Assembly: GCA_965364515.1 (NCBI GenBank)
Contig: CBDTXZ010000127.1
Location: 1-8,797 of the forward strand
Origin: JAHEDH01 sp965364515
Lineage (GTDB): Bacteria; Actinomycetota; Acidimicrobiia; Spongiisociales; ZC4RG35
Direction of reading: 5' to 3'
DNA length: 8,797 bases
Positions 1 to 5,324 of this stretch are shown here, piece by piece. The notes below the pieces were generated by a model. The model was not told the origin of the DNA. It did not search any database and saw only the letters and a program-made list of their open reading frames with translations. Within the stretch, counting starts at the first letter, position 1, and every line of letters starts with the position of its first letter. The translations under genes were made by a program, and so were the position numbers.

Positions 1-76
1 GGTGGAGGTGACGGGATTTGAACCCGTGACCCCTTCGTTGCGAACGAAGTGCTCTGCCGGGCTGAGCTACACCCCC
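1..76 (-). tRNA. tRNA-Ala(CGC), last base outside window
   Basis: Read on the minus strand this folds into a complete cloverleaf. The acceptor stem is GGGGGTG with CACCTCC. The D-arm is GCTC/GAGC with a GG in its loop. The anticodon stem CTTCG/CGAAG holds the loop TTCGCAA, giving anticodon CGC, which reads GCG (Ala). The T-arm is ACGGG-TTCAAAT-CCCGT. The acceptor stem contains a G3-U70 pair, the known alanine identity element, which agrees with the anticodon. Discriminator A73 is at base 3, and bases 1-2 give CC, so a CCA end is probably encoded with its final A just outside the window. It lies 40 bases downstream of the translin gene on the same strand. Confidence 0.97.
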
Positions 77-87
77 GATGTCGAGCC

Positions 88-93
88 AGGATA
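88..93 (-). promoter_or_regulatory. Candidate -10 box for the tRNA gene
   Basis: TATCCT on the minus strand ends 11 bases before the first base of the tRNA. This fits a short 5' leader removed by RNase P. No convincing -35 box stands at 17-18 bases: TTGAAG at 115-120 is 21 bases away and overlaps the translin stop codon. Between the two, bases 99-112 form a small perfect hairpin (CCGGT-GACG-ACCGG) that could be a weak terminator for the translin gene, but it has no T-tract. The tRNA may also be read through from the gene upstream. Confidence 0.35.
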
Positions 94-116
94 GCGCCCC
101 GGTGACGACCGGCCCT

Positions 117-734
117 TCAACCCCGCTCGATCTGGCGACGCAACCGCTCCTGGACCACCGTCGTGGTCAGGTCGCTGCGGGACCGCTCGACCAGCGAACG
201 AGCGACATCCGTCGTACGACGCAATCCATTGGTCATGCCGTCTGGGTAATCGAGCGAGGCGAGGGTGTCGACGATGGTGTCCATGATCTCCAACAGTCGC
301 TCAGCGGCTGCGAGATCCCCGGATCGCAGTTCGTCGAGCAGTCGCCGGCGGCACTCGCCCACCGTCTCACCGAGCCCGTGGAGATATGGCACCGGATCCA
401 CACCGAGATCGTCGTGGCCGGGAAGCGGTTCACCGGCGAACACGGCGGCCGTGAGAGACGCCTCCGAGAGTTCCTTGGCGGCGTCGTGGGCGTATCCGAC
501 GTGGAGCAATTCGGGGTGTGCCTCGGTCGCCTCGACGATCGACTCGTAGAGCCGGCGTGCGTCGGCGATCAGATCCGACGCCGCTACCGAGTCACCGCGA
601 TGGAGGTTCCGTATCGCGTTTGCCGACGACCGGATGACCTTGCGACTCGTGGTGATGGCGTGCTCTCGGGCGGCGAAGCGGGAGTCGAGCTGTGGGCGGA
701 CCGCCGAGGCGATCTCATCGAACCGGTCGGACAC
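117..734 (-). CDS. Translin-family protein (predicted RNA/ssDNA-binding, possible RNase)
   Basis: This 205-residue, mostly helical protein matches the archaeal/bacterial translin family (COG2178). The signature is in the C-terminal third: YPDGMTNGLRR (163-173), then DVARSLVERSRSDLT (176-190). Earlier, YLHGLGETVGE (117-127) aligns with the human TRAX stretch around YLLGVADLTGE. In TRAX, from memory, the catalytic residues are E126, E129 and D193. The counterparts here would be E88 and E91 (in AKELSEASL) and E123, with Glu replacing Asp. Translin/TRAX (C3PO) is an octameric endoribonuclease for small RNAs and tRNA fragments in eukaryotes; bacterial members have no settled role. There is no signal peptide or membrane segment. 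The start is GTG at 734, directly after the TGA of the membrane-protein gene with no base between, so translation is probably coupled. Family assignment is firm; RNase activity is inferred. Confidence 0.82.
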   Translation of the reverse strand: MSDRFDEIASAVRPQLDSRFAAREHAITTSRKVIRSSANAIRNLHRGDSVAASDLIADARRLYESIVEATEAHPELLHVGYAHDAAKELSEASLTAAVFAGEPLPGHDDLGVDPVPYLHGLGETVGECRRRLLDELRSGDLAAAERLLEIMDTIVDTLASLDYPDGMTNGLRRTTDVARSLVERSRSDLTTTVVQERLRRQIERG

Positions 735-1172
735 TCACTGACCGGCGACGATACGGACCGGTGGACCGTCGGTCGGCATGGTCTCGAAGTGGTGATTGGC
801 GACCCGGGCGGCCTCGCGCTGCTTGACCTGCATGAGCATGCCCACGTACCAGGCGATGGCCGCGTCGAGGGCGAGGTGAGCTATGAGCCAGCCGACGGAT
901 GAGAAGACCAGTGCCGCACCGAGAGCACCGACCGCCAGCACGATGAGGGTGAGGAGGGTGCGGCGGCGTCGGCGCCGGACGACATTGCGGGCGGACGCTT
1001 GTGAAAGCGTGTAGTCGCGACTCTGCACGTCGGCCATGACGTGGGTCCAGCGATCGAATTGCTCGGTCGACGACAACGGGGTTCCGCGTCGACCACTGGT
1101 GACATTCGGGATGAGATACACGCCCCACGCAGCAGCGATGATCAGGGCGCCGATCAGCAGTATCGCTTCCAT
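735..1172 (-). CDS. Three-helix membrane protein, probable compact GlpR homologue
   Basis: This is a 145-residue membrane protein. TM1 spans about residues 2-22. A polar loop (23-71) ends in a run of six arginines (66-71). TM2 (about 72-92) and TM3 (about 93-113) follow, then a short charged tail. The positive loop predicts N-terminus outside and loop and C-tail inside. The pattern (N-terminal helix ending VYLIP, RR soon after, then RRRR-TLLTL, a tryptophan between the last two helices, and a KQREAAR tail) fits the actinobacterial Rv0996/GlpR group, which is also encoded near galU and moeA. GlpR in Corynebacterium glutamicum is the membrane receptor of the gephyrin-like protein Glp and links it to cell division. 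This copy is much shorter than those proteins as I recall them. The start ATG at 1172 has only a weak AGAGA upstream. The match is from memory of pattern and synteny, not from an alignment. Confidence 0.62.
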   Translation of the reverse strand: MEAILLIGALIIAAAWGVYLIPNVTSGRRGTPLSSTEQFDRWTHVMADVQSRDYTLSQASARNVVRRRRRRTLLTLIVLAVGALGAALVFSSVGWLIAHLALDAAIAWYVGMLMQVKQREAARVANHHFETMPTDGPPVRIVAGQ

Positions 1173-1217
1173 GGTTCTCTGTCGGTCTCTACTCGGTCGG
1201 TGGTGTGTTTGCTTGCT

Positions 1218-1232
1218 TCAACTACTAGTTGA
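1218..1232. promoter_or_regulatory. 15-bp perfect palindrome, candidate operator
   Basis: TCAACTA-C-TAGTTGA is a perfect dyad with 7-base arms around one central base, AT-rich in GC-rich surroundings. It lies 46 bases upstream of the start codon of the GlpR-like gene. The form resembles binding sites of MarR-type dimeric regulators (AACTA/TAGTT half-sites), but no such regulator is encoded in the window. On the minus strand a TAATCT box (1232-1237) sits at its upstream edge, so a bound protein could block a promoter for the downstream gene pair. The dyad is seen directly; the operator role is inferred. Confidence 0.45.
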
Positions 1233-1265
1233 GATTAGCCATGGATTTCCCGGACCATGAATCTC
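1231..1265 (-). other. Bulged stem-loop between moaC and the GlpR-like gene
   Basis: GAGATT (1231-1236) pairs with AATCTC (1260-1265), and CATGG (1240-1244) pairs with CCATG (1255-1259). This gives 11 base pairs with a 3-base bulge (AGC) on one side and a 10-base loop. It starts 16 bases past the moaC stop codon and shares two bases with the 15-bp palindrome next to it. It could end or attenuate the plsY-galU-moeA-moaC transcript, protect its 3' end, or act as DNA dyads. There is no T-tract, so a classic intrinsic terminator is not supported. Confidence 0.4.
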
Positions 1266-1280
1266 TCCGAGGTATTCCGT

Positions 1281-1760
1281 TCACGGTTCGTTGCGATTCC
1301 ATTCACCTGACCGGCCGCCCGACTTGTGCACCAGGCGGATCGGGCCGATCTCGACTGCGCGATCGACGCCTTTCACCATGTCGTAGAGCGCCAGCGCTGC
1401 GACGGATACCGCGGTCATCGCCTCCATCTCGACACCGGTCTGACCACTGGTCGACACCCGGGCGGAGATGACCACCCCGGCGTCGCCGGAGCGCTCGATC
1501 TCGACGGTGACACCCGAGATCTGGATGGGGTGGCACAACGGCACGAGGTCTGGTGTCCGCTTCGCCCCCATGATCCCGGCCAAACGGATCGATGCGAGCG
1601 CGTCTCCCTTCGGCAGCGTCCCGCCGAACAGCGCGTCTGCGGTAGCCGGCGCCAGATCGACCAGGCATTCTGCGATCGCGACCCGATCGGTGACGGCCTT
1701 GCCGGACACGTCCACCATGTGGACGTCGCCATCGTCGGTGAGGTGCGGAAGATCACTCAT
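1281..1760 (-). CDS. moaC: Cyclic pyranopterin monophosphate synthase MoaC
   Basis: This 159-residue protein has the usual MoaC length. MoaC acts after MoaA in the first step of molybdenum cofactor synthesis, turning 3',8-cyclo-7,8-dihydro-GTP into cyclic pyranopterin monophosphate in the cytoplasm. The hallmark segments are present: GIMGAKRTPDLVPLCHP (62-78, with K67 and H77), GQTGVEMEAM (106-115), YDMVKGVDR (126-134, with D127 and K130) and HKSGGRSG (145-152, with K146). These fit the E. coli active-site residues K51/H77/D128/K131/K147 in kind and spacing. The ATG at 1760 was chosen because the family begins LPHLTDDG a few residues in; upstream in-frame codons lie inside moeA. It overlaps the moeA stop by 8 bases, and GGTGGG just upstream may be its ribosome site. 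Confidence 0.96.
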   Translation of the reverse strand: MSDLPHLTDDGDVHMVDVSGKAVTDRVAIAECLVDLAPATADALFGGTLPKGDALASIRLAGIMGAKRTPDLVPLCHPIQISGVTVEIERSGDAGVVISARVSTSGQTGVEMEAMTAVSVAALALYDMVKGVDRAVEIGPIRLVHKSGGRSGEWNRNEP

Positions 1761-2961
1761 TGGCCCACCGGAACATCTCGAGCGTGACCGTATCACCTGC
1801 GGCAACGTCGGCGGTGCCACGCGGGACCACGGCAAAGGCGTCGGCCCGGGCGGTGGCAGACAAGACATTCGACGACTGTCCGCCTGCAAGCCGCACCATC
1901 CGCCCTTCGTCGCTCCGTTCGACGACGACTCGCAGGAACACCGTCTTCTCCGGATCGGTCGACACGTCTTCGACCAGTGTCCCGTCGACGCGCGGTCTCG
2001 ACAGGACCGTGTGGCCCATCATCGCCAGCAGTGCGGGACGGGCAAACTGCTCGAACGCAACGAACACCGACACCGGGTTGCCAGGAAGACCGAAGAGCGG
2101 CGTTCCTTCGATGGCGCCGAAGGCGAAGGGCTTGGCGGGTTGCATCGCCACCTTCCACAGCTGGACGCCTCCCAGCTCGGTGAGGACCCGCTTGACGAGG
2201 TCGTACTCGCCCATGGAGACTCCGCCACTGGTGATGACCGCGTCGCATTCGGCCGCAGCACGCCGAAACGCCTCCGTCAGCTGCCCGGCGTCGTCGCCCA
2301 CGATGCCGTAGTCGACCGCCTCGATCGACGACTCGGCCAGCAAGCCGGCCAGGAGCGGGCGATTCGAGTCCCTGATCTGACCCGGAGCCAGCGAAACGGT
2401 GTCCGGTGGCATCACCTCGTCCCCTGTGGACAGGATCGCCACCTTCACCCGCCGATACACCTCGACCGTTTCGACACCGACGCTGGCCAGAACACCGAGA
2501 TGGCGAGCCGTGACGACATCGCCGGTGGCGAACACCACGTCGCCACGTTCGACGTCTCCACCGGCGCTCCGAACCGCCGTGCCTCGCTCGGGCCTCACCA
2601 GGATCTGGACCGAATCCTCCCCTGGCGTCGTGTCCTCGACCCGCACGACCGTATCGGCACCGGCAGGGAGTGGGGCGCCGGTCATGACCTTGATCGCAGT
2701 TCCAGGCCGGACAGACCCGGCAGCCACGTGACCGGCCGCAACGTCCTCAGACACCTCCAACACACACGGCGTTTCAGCGAGGTCTTGGAACCGGACGGCA
2801 TACCCGTCCATCGCAGAGTTGTCGAAAGGGGGCACAGCCGACGGAGACCTGACATCCGACGCCAACACCAGGCCGAGCGCGTCTCGAGCAGGCACCTCGA
2901 CCGCAGTGGGAGCAGGAAGAGCCGAGAGCACCCGCGCTCGTGCGTCCTCGAGGGGGATCAT
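1753..2961 (-). CDS. moeA: MoeA / gephyrin-like protein (molybdopterin molybdenumtransferase family)
   Basis: This is a full-length 402-residue MoeA. Motifs in order are PPFDNSAMDGYAVR (44-57), TGAPLPAGAD (94-103), GDVERGD (135-141), STGDEV (178-183), GQIRDSNRP (194-202), the MPT-binding SGGVSMGEYD (245-254), VAMQPAKPFAFG (261-272) and GLPGNPVSV (281-289). The last quarter is the usual beta domain IV. MoeA inserts molybdate into adenylylated molybdopterin. The catalytic-looking acidic and lysine residues are kept, so an active enzyme is plausible. The start ATG at 2961 overlaps the galU stop as ATGA, and the protein begins IPLEDA as the family does; the open frame continues upstream but lies within galU. 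Actinobacteria also use a paralogue, Glp, encoded in the same galU neighbourhood beside glpR, for cell division. With moaC and a GlpR-like gene following, this one could be either or both. Confidence 0.94.
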   Translation of the reverse strand: MIPLEDARARVLSALPAPTAVEVPARDALGLVLASDVRSPSAVPPFDNSAMDGYAVRFQDLAETPCVLEVSEDVAAGHVAAGSVRPGTAIKVMTGAPLPAGADTVVRVEDTTPGEDSVQILVRPERGTAVRSAGGDVERGDVVFATGDVVTARHLGVLASVGVETVEVYRRVKVAILSTGDEVMPPDTVSLAPGQIRDSNRPLLAGLLAESSIEAVDYGIVGDDAGQLTEAFRRAAAECDAVITSGGVSMGEYDLVKRVLTELGGVQLWKVAMQPAKPFAFGAIEGTPLFGLPGNPVSVFVAFEQFARPALLAMMGHTVLSRPRVDGTLVEDVSTDPEKTVFLRVVVERSDEGRMVRLAGGQSSNVLSATARADAFAVVPRGTADVAAGDTVTLEMFRWANE

Positions 2962-3770
2962 CCCAGGCCGAGCTCCTGTCGGGCGATCCCGGAGAACTCG
3001 GGAAACTGGTGTTTGCCGAGCACCATCGAAGCGCGCAGCAGCCCGAGCGGGTTTCCGACGTCGAGGAACTCCTGATCGGTGATCGCGCCCTTGAGCTTGC
3101 CGTCTTGCCCGAGCTTGTTCATCGCATCGGTGAGCTGGATCTCGCCTCCGCGTCCCGGTTCGAGACCAGCCAGATGCTCGAAGATCTCCGGCTGGAAGAC
3201 ATACCGGCCGAGAACCCCGTACAGCGAGGGGATCGAGGCCTCGTCGGGCTTCTCGATCGCACCACCGATCGACATGACACCGTCGACGAGATCCGAGGTC
3301 GGGATCACTGCGCCCTTGCTGACTATCTGCTCTCGGGTCATCTCCTGGATACAGACCACCGAGGAGCCGTCTCCGGACGCCTCGACCAGGTCGGCAAGAA
3401 CGTCCTGGCCAGGACGGACGATGTCGTCGGCGAGAATGCACATGAAGGGCCGATGCGCCACAACCCGCTCGGCCTCGAGCACCGCATGACCCAGGCCCAA
3501 CGGCTCTTCCTGGACGACCGGCCTGATCTTGATACCCTCGAGGCCCGGGAGTCGCTCCCCGCTCACGAAGTGTTGATGAACGAGGTGCCCGACCTCGAGG
3601 TCGACGATCAGGATCGCCTCTTTTGCGCCTGCCCGGGCCGCCTCTTCGACGGCATACTGGATCGCCGGTCGGTCGACGACCGTGAGCAGCGCCTTCGGCA
3701 CGACACGCGTCGCCGGTCGCATGCGGGTTCCCCGTCCCGCGGCGGGGATGACTGCGATGTCTACGGTCAT
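2958..3770 (-). CDS. galU: UTP-glucose-1-phosphate uridylyltransferase GalU
   Basis: This 270-residue nucleotidyltransferase makes UDP-glucose from UTP and glucose-1-phosphate, feeding glycolipid, trehalose and polysaccharide synthesis. The nucleotide-binding signature AAGRGTRMRPAT is at 10-21, followed by PK (25-26) and DRPAIQYAVEEA (33-44). EEPLGLGHAV (88-97), the metal-binding LADD (113-116), EKP (173-175), GRYVF (188-192), GGEIQLTDAM (198-207) and DVGNPLGLL (237-245) complete the GalU pattern. It is slightly shorter than the usual 290-300 residues. A weaker alternative is a related sugar-phosphate nucleotidyltransferase, but the EIQLTDAM segment and the operon partner moeA favour GalU. 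The ATG at 3770 overlaps the plsY stop as ATGA and has a good ribosome site upstream. Confidence 0.93.
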   Translation of the reverse strand: MTVDIAVIPAAGRGTRMRPATRVVPKALLTVVDRPAIQYAVEEAARAGAKEAILIVDLEVGHLVHQHFVSGERLPGLEGIKIRPVVQEEPLGLGHAVLEAERVVAHRPFMCILADDIVRPGQDVLADLVEASGDGSSVVCIQEMTREQIVSKGAVIPTSDLVDGVMSIGGAIEKPDEASIPSLYGVLGRYVFQPEIFEHLAGLEPGRGGEIQLTDAMNKLGQDGKLKGAITDQEFLDVGNPLGLLRASMVLGKHQFPEFSGIARQELGLG

Positions 3771-4363
3771 GTGGGCACCTTCTCCTCTGATCCGGCCAGC
3801 ATGCGTTGGATGTTGGGGCGGTGCCGCCAGATGATCAAAACGAGCATTGCCGAGAACCAGACGAGCGAATCACCCCGGACCCCCGAGAGCAGCACGCCGG
3901 GAATGGTGAGGACGAGCCCGAGGAGCGAAGCCACGCTGGCGACCTTCCACACCTTTGCGACGACACCCCAGACGACCCCGATGAAGAGGGCCACCAACGG
4001 AACGGCGAAGAACAGGACGCCGCCGCCGGTGGCGACCCCCTTGCCTCCTTTGAAACGGTGGAAGATCGGATAGGCGTGGCCGACGACCGCGAGGAAGCCT
4101 GCCGCCCAGGCGAGCGGCTGATTGGCAACCTCGCCACCACCGGCGGCCAGCCAGCCCAGGGTGGTTGCGATCACACCCTTGAGCAGGTCACCCACCAGCA
4201 CCATGGCCGCTGGCCCCCTGCCGAGCGTTCGTAGGACATTGGAGGTCCCCGGGTTGCCGCTGCCGACGCTCGTGATGTCGACACCGTTGGCTTGGGCGAC
4301 CACGAAGGCGAAATCGAGGCTGCCGATGAGATAGGCGCCGACGAGAGCGAGCCAGGTGGGCAT
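3767..4363 (-). CDS. plsY: Glycerol-3-phosphate acyltransferase PlsY
   Basis: This 198-residue polytopic membrane protein acylates glycerol-3-phosphate from acyl-phosphate, the first step of phospholipid synthesis at the cytoplasmic membrane. The three PlsY motifs are clear: GSGNPGTSNVLRTLGR (34-49), GHAYPIFHRFKGGKGVA (95-111), and RHRPNIQRMLAG (180-191) near the C-terminus. Hydrophobic helices run through about 3-22, 50-70, 82-98, 113-134 and 139-160, with another before the last motif. The ATG at 4363 is preferred to an in-frame codon 20 residues upstream, because the extra residues are polar and unlike the family. In addition, a -10 box ends exactly six bases before this ATG, fitting a leaderless mRNA. 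It heads the tight operon plsY-galU-moeA-moaC. Confidence 0.95.
   Translation of the reverse strand: MPTWLALVGAYLIGSLDFAFVVAQANGVDITSVGSGNPGTSNVLRTLGRGPAAMVLVGDLLKGVIATTLGWLAAGGGEVANQPLAWAAGFLAVVGHAYPIFHRFKGGKGVATGGGVLFFAVPLVALFIGVVWGVVAKVWKVASVASLLGLVLTIPGVLLSGVRGDSLVWFSAMLVLIIWRHRPNIQRMLAGSEEKVPT
3776..3786 (-). promoter_or_regulatory. Strong ribosome-binding site for galU
   Basis: AGGAGAAGGTG on the minus strand lies 5 bases before the galU ATG, inside the last codons of plsY. The purine-rich run supports the ATG at 3770 and suggests galU is both coupled to plsY and able to initiate on its own. Confidence 0.7.
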
Positions 4364-4369
4364 GGGGCG

Positions 4370-4375
4370 AGTGTA
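4370..4375 (-). promoter_or_regulatory. -10 box of a leaderless plsY promoter
   Basis: TACACT on the minus strand ends six bases before the plsY ATG, so transcription would start at or beside the A of the start codon. No Shine-Dalgarno sequence is present between them. The best -35 candidate 17 bases upstream is the poor TGGGGA. It would drive the whole plsY-galU-moeA-moaC unit. Confidence 0.6.
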
Positions 4376-4430
4376 CGCCGGGCGCGGGTCGCTCCCCACA
4401 GCTGGAATCCGGATCCTCCGCAATGCGTTG

Positions 4431-4436
4431 TACCCT
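4431..4436 (+). promoter_or_regulatory. Candidate -10 box for fmdB
   Basis: TACCCT, preceded by TTG (TTGTACCCT), lies 30 bases upstream of the fmdB ATG. The predicted leader of roughly 24 bases carries the ribosome site GGAGA at 4456-4460, six bases before the ATG. No good -35 box is visible. The promoter is divergent from that of plsY, and the two -10 boxes are about 55 bases apart. Confidence 0.4.
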
Positions 4437-4466
4437 CAGATCGCCAGGAATCCCCGGAGACAGCGA

Positions 4467-4751
4467 ATGCCCACCTACGAATACACCTGCAAGAAGTGCG
4501 GAGAGAGCTTCGACATCGTGCAGTCGTTCACGGACAAGCCGCTCAAGAAGCACCCCGGCGACTGCGGCGGACCCGTTCAGAAGGTCTTCCACGCAAGCGG
4601 GATCGTGTTCAAGGGATCGGGCTTCTACGTGACCGACTCACGCGGGGCGAGCTCGGTCAAGACGGCCGGAGACAGCTCGTCGAGCACATCGGGCTCCAGC
4701 TCGAAGACCGACAGCACCTCGACGAGCACCAAGAGCGACACGAGCGACTGA
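4467..4751 (+). CDS. FmdB-family zinc-ribbon protein
   Basis: This small 94-residue protein begins MPTYEYTCKKCGESFD, the standard opening of the FmdB putative regulatory family, and carries GIVFKGSGFYVTDSR (45-59), which is typical of actinobacterial members. C8 and C11 form the first half of a zinc ribbon. The second half, usually CPxCGG, reads HPGDCGG here, so H29 and C33 would complete a C-C-H-C site with one extra residue between ligands. Residues from about 60 are a low-complexity tail of Ser, Thr, Asp and Lys. The family's function is unknown; early links were to formamidase/amidase regulation. The ATG at 4467 was chosen for the family N-terminus and the GGAGA ribosome site; upstream in-frame codons are not family-like. 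Confidence 0.9.
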   Translation: MPTYEYTCKKCGESFDIVQSFTDKPLKKHPGDCGGPVQKVFHASGIVFKGSGFYVTDSRGASSVKTAGDSSSSTSGSSSKTDSTSTSTKSDTSD

Positions 4752-4779
4752 CCCCCTTCCGGCGCCGCAGGCGACGCGA

Positions 4780-4785
4780 TAGTTT
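4780..4785 (+). promoter_or_regulatory. -10 box of a leaderless SAF-gene promoter
   Basis: TAGTTT ends six bases before the GTG at 4792. No ribosome site lies between. The spacing matches that upstream of plsY, uppP and the ThDP enzyme, which supports the GTG start over the ATG three codons later. Confidence 0.5.
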
Positions 4786-4791
4786 CGCCTC

Positions 4792-5310
4792 GTGTTCTGG
4801 ATGACGCGTCCGCCCTATCTGAGGCGCCTCGTCGCGAGTGCAGTGTTCGTGACCGCGATCGCCATCGAATTCCGGCCGATCACCACCGACCGGATGCCCA
4901 TCGCCCTCGTCGACATGCCAGCAGGGGCCGAGGTCACGGATTCGAGCGTGCGATGGCTCGACGTGCAGCCCGGGCTCGAGCCCGTCCGGCTTCCCGCCGT
5001 GCTCGGCACCGACGTGGTGTCTGGCGACCCGATCACGGCGTCCGACGTCGACGCCGACCCGGTCACGGTTCCCTCGGATTGGCTCCGAATCGAGTTGCCG
5101 GTCCCCGAAGCGACTGCCAACGGCAATCGGCTCGTCGTGGTCCTGCCGCTCGACATCACCGACCGGCCACTTTCGGGCGTCGTCGTCTCACCACCCGTGG
5201 TGTCCGACTTCGATGGCCCGACCGCGCTGGTTGCATTCGCCCCGCAGGACGCGGTTCGCGTTGCTCGCGGCGTGGCTGCCGGGACCGTGACGGCGCTGCT
5301 CGGGCGGTGA
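4792..5310 (+). CDS. Membrane-anchored SAF-domain protein
   Basis: This 172-residue protein has a short basic N-terminus (RPPYLRR), one hydrophobic segment at about 11-28, then an SAF domain at about 36-88. The domain reads IALVDMPAGAEVTDSSV, WLDVQP, LGTDVVSGDPITASDV. SAF domains occur in CpaB/FlgA-like pilus and flagellar factors and in sialic-acid synthases (antifreeze-like fold). The remaining part resembles the extracytoplasmic half of actinobacterial SAF proteins encoded beside FmdB. No pilus genes are seen here, so a Flp-pilus role is not supported. Topology would be N-inside with the domain outside. It starts with GTG at 4792; an ATG at 4801 is the alternative. Function is unknown. Confidence 0.8.
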   Translation: MFWMTRPPYLRRLVASAVFVTAIAIEFRPITTDRMPIALVDMPAGAEVTDSSVRWLDVQPGLEPVRLPAVLGTDVVSGDPITASDVDADPVTVPSDWLRIELPVPEATANGNRLVVVLPLDITDRPLSGVVVSPPVVSDFDGPTALVAFAPQDAVRVARGVAAGTVTALLGR

Positions 5311-5312
5311 CC

Positions 5313-5318
5313 TAACCT
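5313..5318 (+). promoter_or_regulatory. -10 box of a leaderless uppP promoter
   Basis: TAACCT lies in the 14-base gap between the SAF stop and the uppP GTG, ending six bases before the start codon. No ribosome site is present. GTGACG at 5287-5292 resembles a -35 box but stands 20 bases away. Confidence 0.55.
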
Positions 5319-5324
5319 CTCCCG

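Noticed and set aside
1..116. tRNA 3' region as a phage or island attachment site
   Set aside because: No integrase gene, direct repeat of the tRNA end or foreign-looking DNA is visible. The flank beyond the tRNA 3' end is outside the window, so it cannot be judged further.
78..902. Plus-strand open frame (274 codons) opposite the translin and GlpR-like genes
   Set aside because: It starts directly at the edge of the tRNA, has no domain, and overlaps two genes supported by family patterns and an exact stop/start junction.
1761..1889. Upstream extension of moaC by 43 codons
   Set aside because: The added residues are Pro/Arg/Ser-rich, lie entirely within moeA and are absent from MoaC proteins; the ATG at 1760 gives the standard length.
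1468..3075. Long plus-strand open frame (535 codons) across moaC and moeA
   Set aside because: It lies opposite moaC and moeA, whose conserved motifs prove the minus strand is coding. Its translation is rich in Arg, His, Asp and Ser without any domain, which is typical of antisense frames in GC-rich DNA.
2940..4073. Plus-strand open frame (377 codons) opposite galU and plsY
   Set aside because: Both minus-strand genes have complete signature motifs; the antisense translation shows none.
4356..4466. Upstream extension of the FmdB protein by 37 codons
   Set aside because: It would overlap the divergent plsY start and both promoters. The MPTYEY N-terminus and the GGAGA ribosome site fix the start at 4467.
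4672..4751. Ser/Thr-coding stretch at the end of fmdB as a tandem DNA repeat
   Set aside because: The codons vary and no unit repeats at fixed length; it is amino-acid bias rather than a DNA repeat.
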